Origin: Actinomadura sp. HBU206391
Lineage (GTDB): Bacteria; Actinomycetota; Actinomycetes; Streptosporangiales; Streptosporangiaceae
Assembly (NCBI RefSeq): GCF_014323665.1
Contig: NZ_JABVEB010000050.1
Span: 1 to 39,454 of the forward strand
Direction: 5' to 3'
DNA length: 39,454 nucleotides
A program made the translations under genes and the position numbers. Positions 33,734-39,454 of this stretch are shown here, piece by piece. Every line of letters starts with the position of its first letter. The stretch's first letter is position 1. The notes under the pieces were generated by a model. That model searched no databases. It saw only the letters and a program-made list of their open reading frames with translations, and had not been told where the DNA came from.

Positions 33734-35137
33734 GTGGCGTCGGAGACGGACGAGCAAGGCCGGCAAGGGCGGATATGGGTGAACCCGCTGTTCGGGGAGG
33801 CCGACCCGGTGTCCGGCGTCAAGGCGGTTCTTCCCCGGCACCGGCTGCCGGAGGGCCCGATGGCGCCGGCGACCGCGTGTCGGTTGATCCGCGATGAGCT
33901 GATGCTGGACGGGAACCCGCGGCTGAACCTGGCCACCTTCGTCACCACCTGGATGGAGCCGGAGGCGCACGCGCTCATGGGCGACACCGCTGACAAAAAC
34001 CTCGTCGACAGGGACGAATATCCGGCGACGGCCAACATGGAACAGCGCTGCGTCGCGATGCTGGGCCGCCTGTGGAACGCCCCCGACCCCGACGCCCCAG
34101 TCGGCAGCTCCACCATCGGTTCCAGCGAGGCCTGCATGCTCGGCGGGATGGCGCTCAAGCGCCGCTGGATGCACCGCAACGCCGATCGCTACGCTGCTGG
34201 TGCCCGACCCAACCTGGTGATGGGCACCAATGCCCAGGTGTGCTGGGAGAAGTTCTGCAACTACTGGGAAGTGGACGCCCGCCTGGTCCCGATGGAGGGC
34301 GAGCGGTTCCACCTGGGCGCCGAACAGGCCGCGGAGGCGTGCGATGAGAACACGATCGGCGTGGTGGCCATCCTGGGGTCGACGATGGACGGCAGCTATG
34401 AGCCGGTCGCCGAGATCTGCGTCGCGCTCGACGCGCTGCAGGAGCGCATGGGTTGGCACGTGCCCGTTCATGTGGATGCCGCGTCCGGCGGCATGATCGC
34501 GCCCTTTCTGGAGCCGGAGCTGGAGTGGGACTTCCGGCTTTCCCGGGTTGCCTCGATCAACACCTCGGGTCACAAGTACGGGCTGGTATACCCGGGGATC
34601 GGGTGGGTGATGTGGCGCGATAAGGAGGCGCTGCCCGAGGATCTGGTGGAGCGGGTGAACTATCTGGGCGGTGAGGTCGCCACATTCACGCTCAACTTCT
34701 CAAGGCCTGGCTCTCAGGTCATCGCGCAGTACTACAACTTCCTGCGGCTCGGCCAGGAGGGCTACGGCGCGGTGCAGCGGGCCATCCGGGAGGTGGCGAT
34801 GTACCTGGCTGAACAGATCGAGGCGCTCGGCTGTTTCCGGTTGCTGACGCGCGGCGATCAGTTGCCGGCGTTCGCCTTCACGACGACCGATGACGTCACC
34901 CAGTTCAGCGTCTTCGATGTGTCGCGGCGGCTGCGGGAGTTCGGCTGGCTGGTGCCGGCCTACACCTTCCCGGCGGACCGCCAGGATCTGGCGGTGCTGC
35001 GGGTCGTATGCCGCAATGGGTTCTCGGCCGACCTAGCCGACCGGCTGGTGGAGGATCTGAGGAACCTGCTGCCGTGGCTGCGCAAGCAGCCGAGGCCCAT
35101 CTACGGCCCCGGCGACGCGACCAGCTTCCACCACTGA
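33734..35137 (+). CDS. gadB: Glutamate decarboxylase
   Basis: A 467-residue PLP enzyme of group II decarboxylases, the usual size for bacterial GAD. It reads NLATFVTTWMEPEAHALM, then YPATANMEQRCVAML, GSSTIGSSEACMLGGMALKR and VHVDAASGGMIAPFL. The PLP lysine is Lys281 in TSGHKYG, followed by PGIGWVMWR. Reaction: L-glutamate to GABA and CO2, consuming a proton, giving acid resistance. I chose the GTG at 33734 with AGGGGGAG upstream; family proteins start near here. No glutamate/GABA antiporter gene is visible nearby. Intact. Confidence 0.95.
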   Translation: MASETDEQGRQGRIWVNPLFGEADPVSGVKAVLPRHRLPEGPMAPATACRLIRDELMLDGNPRLNLATFVTTWMEPEAHALMGDTADKNLVDRDEYPATANMEQRCVAMLGRLWNAPDPDAPVGSSTIGSSEACMLGGMALKRRWMHRNADRYAAGARPNLVMGTNAQVCWEKFCNYWEVDARLVPMEGERFHLGAEQAAEACDENTIGVVAILGSTMDGSYEPVAEICVALDALQERMGWHVPVHVDAASGGMIAPFLEPELEWDFRLSRVASINTSGHKYGLVYPGIGWVMWRDKEALPEDLVERVNYLGGEVATFTLNFSRPGSQVIAQYYNFLRLGQEGYGAVQRAIREVAMYLAEQIEALGCFRLLTRGDQLPAFAFTTTDDVTQFSVFDVSRRLREFGWLVPAYTFPADRQDLAVLRVVCRNGFSADLADRLVEDLRNLLPWLRKQPRPIYGPGDATSFHH

Positions 35138-35384
35138 CGGCTCCTCTCGCCGGGGCCGGGGCCGGGGCGGCGACCCGGTCTCGGCGTCTTCACGTCGCCC
35201 GAGGCTTTTCAGGCCGCCGTCAACGATCGGCCGGAGGCGCCGGCCGTCGCGATGAGATCAGCCACTCCTGAACCACACAGTCCGGGCTGAGGTAGTACCA
35301 GGGCGATCTTCTTGGGCAGCCAGATGGTGGGCGTCCGAACCGGCCAGACGGGCCGCAGCAAGCAACTCGGCCGATGTTGGTGGC

Positions 35385-36010
35385 CGGCAGGACCTCGGTG
35401 AGAATCCGGCGGGCTTGGGCCCGCTCCAGCTCCGAGAACCCCGAGTAGGCGGTCCGCAGGTTCACCTCGGTCGGCACCGGGTCCCGCTTGGCGAGCCGGA
35501 CCGTCGCCTCGGTCCCGCCTTTGGACTGCGAGTCGGCGGACATGCACGTCCGCATCACCGTCCCGTAATGCTGGCCGATCGGGGACGTCGGGGTTGCGGA
35601 CCGCGATCCGGGTGACGTGATCGACCGTCACGGTCCTCTCGTTGTCGGTCAGGCAATACGTCGGCACCCCGCCGAACGTCCGGAACGTGGAGTCCAGGCA
35701 GGCCGAGATCGTCGGCAGCGTCTTGTCCAACAGGGATCACCACCTGGAACCGCAACCAGGCCGGCCACGCGCACCACCGATGCGTCTGCCGGCCATCGAT
35801 CCGAGGACCGAACCCCATTCCCACTGCATCCACAACCCCGGCTCGACGACCCACGGCCGGTGCACCCACCGGTTCCTCGCCGATACGAGTCTTGGCCGCC
35901 GCGACCGCCCGCCGCGTCGTTCGGTCCGTCCCGGGTGAACCCCATCGCCCGCAGCTTCTTATGGACCACGTCGCCGCCGATCCGCCCGCCGGCTTCTCCA
36001 CGACGCGATC
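35385..36010 (-). pseudogene. IS21-family IstA transposase remnant
   Basis: Minus-strand frames contain HKKLRAMGFTRDGPNDAAG, then DKTLPTISACLDSTFRTFGG, VPTYCLTDNERTVTVDHVTR and, in another frame, CMSADSQSKGGTEATVRLAK, DPVPTEVNLRTAYSGFSELE. These are the rve-core blocks of IS21 IstA. At least two frameshifts occur and no IstB follows. 35138-35384 carries no gene I recognise. Confidence 0.78.
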
Positions 36011-36175
36011 AGCTCATCATGTTCTCGGGGAATGGACCTTGGCCTTCTCGGTGGCGTAGTTCACCGTGGCTGTGACGCCCTCGATCCTGTTGAGCTGTCT
36101 CGCGATGCGAGCGGCGCAGGACGCGCATCGCCAGCTCGATCTGTCCGGACGTTTCGCCGGAGGGGGCACGGGGGC

Positions 36176-37059
36176 TCAGCGACCGGCGAGCAGGTCGGTG
36201 TCGGCGGCTTCGATTAGCTGTTGCAGACGCAGGCCCCGATGCACGTCGGGCTCGTGCGGGGTCTCGCGGTGGACTGCGTCGGCGAACTCACGGAACATGG
36301 TCGTGTACGTCTCCGGCCCGACCGCTGCGGTGCAGTCCACCTCTGCCGCGCCGCCGGACCCGAAGATCTCGACACGCGCCACCGGCTGATCGACCGCCGC
36401 CGACCCGCACATCGACGCCTCGCTGAACCGCCCGCCCTCGTGTTCGAGCATGAGCCCGAACCAGCCATGTGGATCGCCATGGGCGCGGATCGCCAGCACC
36501 CGCCCCAAGGCGGTCTCGAGCAGGTCCACGAGGTCCGGTCCCAGATCCAGCAGAACCCCCGCTCGAGCCGCCACGGAGCCTCGGACCGGCCATCGGCAAT
36601 CATCGTGCCGGAGACCACCCTCCCGGCTCCGCCGAGGGCCAGGGTCCGCTTGCGGCCGCGGTTCAGAAACTCCCGGACGGCGAAGGCGTAACGCCAGGTC
36701 AGAGCCAGCTGCGAGACAACACCGGCGTTGTCGACCTCGATGGTCATCTCTTCGGCCCCGGCGAGATCCCCGGCCAGCGGCTTCCCCAGCAGCATGGCCT
36801 TGTCGCGCCGCGCGGCCTTGACGGTGAGATCGGGCTGGACCGCCGGCGGCACGGCGAAGGACACGCCCTGACAGTGGCCGAGCAGCTCGTCGTAGCTCCG
36901 GCAGGCGGGCACGCCGTGCCGGGCCGCGAGCGACCGCGCGGCGTCGTACGTCCGCGACCATACTCCCGAGAACCGGATCTCCGGGCATGAGGCAAGCGAG
37001 GGCGCATGGACCTCCGTGGCCCAGCGTCCCGCACCGGCGAGACCGATCGAGACCGCCAT
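36176..37059 (-). pseudogene. Gfo/Idh/MocA-family oxidoreductase, frameshifted at a C5 run
   Basis: The ATG at 37059 begins MAVSIGLAGAGRWATEVHAP, the NAD(P)-binding Rossmann motif, with FSGVWSRTYDAARSLAARHG and a KPLAGDLAGAEE segment typical of Gfo/Idh/MocA enzymes. At about 36556-36560 (CCCCC on the plus strand) the frame shifts. The other frame continues VLLDLGPDLVDLLETALG, then HGDPHGWFGLMLEHEGGRFS, to a stop at 36176. One added base in the run restores a ~294-residue protein. Substrate unknown. No operon partner is evident. Confidence 0.82.
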
Positions 37060-37298
37060 CACTCCACTGTAGAACCCGTGGTACCCGAGGCCGCCCACGT
37101 CCTCTGGCGTGCCGCCATCTTGGCGCTGTTTACCTGCGGCGATGCGGAGGCCGGGGCGACGCGCGCGTGGTTATCCACGGGCCACGGGGGGAGGGGACAG
37201 ACATGGCGGATCGCACCGTTCGGCGCATTCTCGCCCTCCAGCCAGCCGGGAGAAGCAATGAAATGCCGAAACCGGATACTCGTCTTTCAACACCACCG

Positions 37299-37498
37299 TG
37301 GACAAGACGAACCGAATTCTTAAGTTGATCGAGCAGGCGTACGGGTGGCCGAAAGAACGCCGAAACCAGTCCTACGCGGCTCCGCGGGTCCTGCACGCAT
37401 TGCTTGATCATCTGACCGTCGAGGAGGCCGCCCAGTTGTCTACTGGGGTAGTGCGTGTTCGCTTCGTTCACGGCGTGGAACACCGGAGGGAGATATGA
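37299..37498 (+). pseudogene. DUF2267 fragment
   Basis: About 66 codons: ILKLIEQAYGWPKERRNQSY, AAPRVLHALLDHLTVEEAAQ. This matches the conserved centre of DUF2267 proteins (W.KER..SY.ALRAVLHALRD.L...EA..L). The repeat's usual end (LP.L.RG.Y..W.P) is replaced by unrelated residues, and the N-terminus is short. Fragment by length and tail. Confidence 0.6.
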
Positions 37499-37615
37499 AA
37501 GCGAGGACCGACCGGACCTTGATCCCCTGGGCCCCCGCAGCGATCTTCAACCGGACAGCAACGATCACTCCAGAACGACATCCGACCGGCGTGCGGCGAC
37601 AAGATCACGACATCC

Positions 37616-37635
37616 GAGCAACCAACGAGCAACCA
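37616..37635. repeat. Direct repeat pair GAGCAACC-n-GAGCAACC, left of tRNA repeat copy 2
   Basis: GAGCAACCAACGAGCAACCA. A one-mismatch copy lies at 37868-37887, same orientation, on the other side of the tRNA-Lys fragment. The tandem 8-mers resemble integrase arm-type sites; that role is inferred. Confidence 0.5.
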
Positions 37636-37663
37636 CGGGTCTCAAACCACCCCAAAACGACAA

Positions 37664-37696
37664 CTGGGCACTCTCATGATCATTGAGAATGCCCAG
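37664..37696 (-). terminator. Terminator hairpin of tRNA-Lys fragment, copy 2
   Basis: A stem of 13 pairs with one imperfect pair around a TGATCAT loop. Position 7 of the stem is A-T here and G-C in copy 1, a compensated change. Confidence 0.65.
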
Positions 37697-37707
37697 GTCA
37701 GACGGGG

Positions 37708-37759
37708 TGCGCCGTCAGGGACTTGAACCCCGAACCCGCAGATTAAGAGTCCGCTGCTC
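37708..37759 (-). pseudogene. tRNA-Lys(CTT) 3' fragment, copy 2
   Basis: The same 52-nt portion as copy 1: anticodon arm with CTT, variable loop, T arm and 3' acceptor strand with discriminator A at 37708. The T-arm has CCCC where copy 1 has CTCC. The 5' half is again absent. Confidence 0.85.
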
Positions 37760-37867
37760 ACGTGCCGGATCGGTACTCCGACTGTCGGTCTATGCCGTTT
37801 CGTACGCGACTCCACCGTTTTCGATGCCGGGTTGTGTCGCATGGTGTCGCTGCGTTCCGAGACATAC

Positions 37868-37887
37868 GAGCAACCACCGAGCAACCA
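37868..37887. repeat. Direct repeat pair GAGCAACC-n-GAGCAACC, right of tRNA repeat copy 2
   Basis: GAGCAACCACCGAGCAACCA, one mismatch from 37616-37635. Confidence 0.5.
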
Positions 37888-38048
37888 TGTGCCGCGAATC
37901 GCAGGGCCGATGGGCAGTTGCGATGGCCGCGTCCGCAGCGGGCCCAGGCCTAGATTTGCGACGTCACGACCACGTTTCACCTGGACGGTTACCGTAGAAA
38001 AAGAATTGATCTTCGTTCCAGGTGTCGTGTGCGACCGACGGTGATCGT

Positions 38049-38229
38049 TTACGCCTGGGTCGTGGTTTTCTGCTTGAGGCGTTCGTAGGGGGTCTGGCCG
38101 CCGAGGCCGCCGTGGGGTCGATGGTAGTTGTAGTAGTTCTCCCATTCGCGGAGCTTGTCGTTGAAGACCTGGGCGTCGTCGATGACGACTCCGTTGAGCA
38201 TTCGGTAGAACTCCTCGGCGTCGATGCGG
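38049..38229 (-). pseudogene. IS481-family transposase, 3' exon next to group II intron
   Basis: The minus frame reads RIDAEEFYRMLNGVVIDDAQ, VFNDKLREWENYYNYHRPHG, GLGGQTPYERLK to a TAA at 38049. This is the classic C-terminus of IS481-family transposases (YN..RPH..L....PYE). Upstream at about 38230 the coding sequence is interrupted by the 3' end of a group II intron; its 5' exon lies beyond the window. Confidence 0.88.
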
Positions 38230-38238
38230 GTAGGGTCG

Positions 38239-38285
38239 ACCGAGCGGCGAGGTGTCAGCCGTGGGCTGGTCCTTTTCCGCTCGGT
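38239..38285 (-). ncRNA. Group II intron domain VI
   Basis: ACCGAGCGG and CCGCTCGGT form a perfect 9-bp basal stem around a ~29-nt internal part containing GGCTGACACC, where the branch-point A is expected. It lies 8 nt after domain V and 8 nt before the probable 3' splice site. Confidence 0.75.
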
Positions 38286-38293
38286 CTCCCTCC

Positions 38294-38327
38294 AAACCGG
38301 ACGGACCCGTTTCCGAGTATCCGGCTT
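38294..38327 (-). ncRNA. Group II intron domain V (catalytic core)
   Basis: Exactly 34 nt on the minus strand. The lower stem AAGCCGGA/TCCGGTTT contains the catalytic AGC triad, a 2-nt bulge region follows, and the distal stem CTCG-GAAA-CGGG is capped by a GNRA tetraloop. This is the canonical domain V architecture. Confidence 0.88.
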
Positions 38328-38335
38328 TCCAGTGA

Positions 38336-39454
38336 CTACTGCGTGAGCGGTGTGGCGGGGTGCCCGTGGATGAGGCCGTGGCAGTCGCCGCAGACCACGA
38401 GGGCCTTGCGGCGGATCTTGGCCATGACCTGCGCCCATTGGGGCTGCGGCTGGCCGGGCCGGTTGAGGTCGGCGAGCGCCCGGACGTGGTGGACCTGCAT
38501 GTTGTCCGTTCGCTTGCAGAGCTCGCACCTGCCCTTCAGTAGCCGGGTGACCAGGCGCCTGTTCGGGTAGACGGGCCCGGTGTGCTGACGGTCGGTGAGG
38601 ACCGCCTTCTTCTGCCGCTTGAGTGGAATGCCGCCGAACCAGGCGACCAGTGTTTCCTGCCCGGGCGCTCGACGTTGGCCTCGAACCGCGTGCGCAGCCC
38701 GTGCGGTGTGGGGACTTTGGCCTTGTGACGGGCCGCCATCTTGGTCACCGACGAGCGGTGCTTGCTGGCCAGCGTCTTGAGCATGGAAGTCTCCATGACC
38801 CAGCGCAGCCGGTGAAGCCGGAAGACGTCACTGGCAAGCAGGTAGTACTGGACGATGCCCCCCGGTACTCGGCCCCGAATCGGGCGACGATGTTGTAGTC
38901 GCTCTCGTTGACCATCGGGTTCCGGCGCGCGGGTTTGCCGCGCGACAAGTACGGGGCGGACTTAGCCTTGACCACTGACGCCGGGACGTGCAGGACCACC
39001 GTCCCGTTGAGCGACCGGCGGTTGCGCCTGTCGCTCGCGGACGGCTTTCTCGTCCTGTGGTCACGACCGGCGACCGAGATCTCATAGCCGAGGAACCTGG
39101 CCCGCTGGGTGCGGGCATGGGTGATCAGCGTCTTTTCCGGCGACAGTTCCAGCTTGAGGTCATCACGCAGGAACTCCGCCAGACGCTGTTTGATCTCCTC
39201 GGCTTCGGCCTTGGGCCCGGCGAAACCGAGCAGGCTGTCGTCGGCGTATCTGCAATAACGCAGCCTCCGATAGCCGGGATCACGGGATCCTGGCTGGGAA
39301 GGCTGTGCAGCTGCCGGTAAAGGGACCGAACCTCGGCACGGTCCTTTCTCCGGCGGGCTCGCGCAATCGCATGTTCCACTGTGCGGTATTCCGGGTTACG
39401 GACCCGGAGCCTGCCTCGGGTGTATTCCGGGATCAGAACCGTCTCGACGAAGAC
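38336..39454 (-). pseudogene. ltrA: Group II intron reverse transcriptase/maturase with HNH domain, partial and frameshifted
   Basis: Spread over several frames: RRLRYCRYADDSLLGFAGPK (RT catalytic YADD), AEFLRDDLKLELSPEKTLIT, ARFLGYEISV, then maturase-type YYLLASDVFRLHRLRWVMET, and KGRCELCKRTDNMQVHHVRA, VVCGDCHGLIHG, an HNH endonuclease with two CxxC pairs, stop at 38336. Frame breaks lie near 39275 (an 8-nt near-duplication GATCCCGT/GATCCCGG), at the C6 run 38859-38864 and the T3 run 38653-38655. The N-terminus is outside the window. Confidence 0.85.

Larger units (their letters stand above)
37644..37856. repeat. Right copy of the ~212-bp tRNA-Lys 3'-end direct repeat
   Basis: Partner of 2515-2726 in the same orientation, ~90% identical with one single-base indel. 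It includes the terminator, the tRNA fragment and ~95 bp beyond the break. Confidence 0.75.
38230..39454 (-). mobile_element. Group II intron (3' part; continues past the window)
   Basis: On the minus strand the element ends in ..CGACCCTAC, a typical bacterial group II intron 3' end (AY), immediately before the IS481 coding sequence. Domain V, domain VI and an intron-type reverse transcriptase with maturase and HNH parts are all present in the right order. The 5' half of the intron and its 5' splice site lie right of 39454. Confidence 0.88.

Noticed and set aside
35150..35172. GGGGCC-type short tandem repeat after gadB
   Set aside because: Only about three units of a GC-rich hexamer; expected by chance at this base composition.

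Overview
The window is high-GC DNA with dense, often overlapping genes, frequent GTG starts and ECF sigma, WYL and TetR regulators. This points to a filamentous actinomycete, probably of the Streptosporangiales type (inferred from protein flavour, not measured). It reads as a decayed accretion island rather than a smooth chromosomal stretch. Intact small operons are separated by at least eight fragments of one integrase-core (IS481/IS3-like) transposase family, plus Tn3, IS21, IS701 and IS481 remnants and a group II intron at the right edge.

Layout: 1-2.4 kb holds a WYL regulator divergent from an epoxide hydrolase, with a perfect 13-bp inverted repeat between them. At 2.5-2.7 kb lies a 3' fragment of a tRNA-Lys(CTT) gene with its terminator. 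A diverged copy of the same ~212 bp lies at 37.6-37.9 kb in the same orientation, so about 35 kb is bracketed by tRNA-derived attachment-site-like repeats, but no integrase, replication or transfer gene is visible between them. At 3.0-7.9 kb are an MBL-fold hydrolase, IS debris, a methyltransferase/TetR pair around twin palindromic operators, and a response regulator whose kinase is reduced to its C-terminus.

At 7.9-13.5 kb, on the minus strand, is a tightly coupled five-gene operon: ECF sigma factor, zinc-finger membrane anti-sigma-like protein, ABC ATPase, ABC-2-type permease with a large extracytoplasmic domain, and a fusion of a permease-like membrane domain to a pectinacetylesterase-family hydrolase. 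I consider this the best candidate for a poorly described system. It could be an envelope-responsive, self-regulated transporter with a tethered surface hydrolase.

At 14.2-16.2 kb is an overlapping ArsR-type regulator / SRPBCC / DHFR-like operon. At 16.8-21.1 kb is a decayed respiratory nitrate reductase remnant (narH 3' end, narJ, frameshifted narI), a cupin, a DoxX-like protein and an Acg-type nitroreductase. At 21.3-25.2 kb are a TetR regulator, an MMPL transporter and a divergent Tat-exported 2Fe-2S protein truncated by an IS. At 26.0-29.5 kb are a second copy of the MBL gene end, a VOC protein plus a SnoaL-tailed ECF sigma factor, and an SDR; the VOC and SDR genes share a 41-bp upstream element. 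At 31.5-35.1 kb are PspAB, HtpX and glutamate decarboxylase (envelope and acid stress). At 35.4-37.5 kb are an IS21 remnant, a frameshifted Gfo/Idh/MocA oxidoreductase and a DUF2267 fragment. At 38.0-39.45 kb is an IS481 transposase interrupted by a group II intron with recognisable domains V and VI and a frameshifted reverse transcriptase running off the window.

Several gene-breaking frameshifts (narI, the Gfo/Idh gene, the intron RT) fall in homopolymer runs, so consensus error is a real alternative to decay for those genes.
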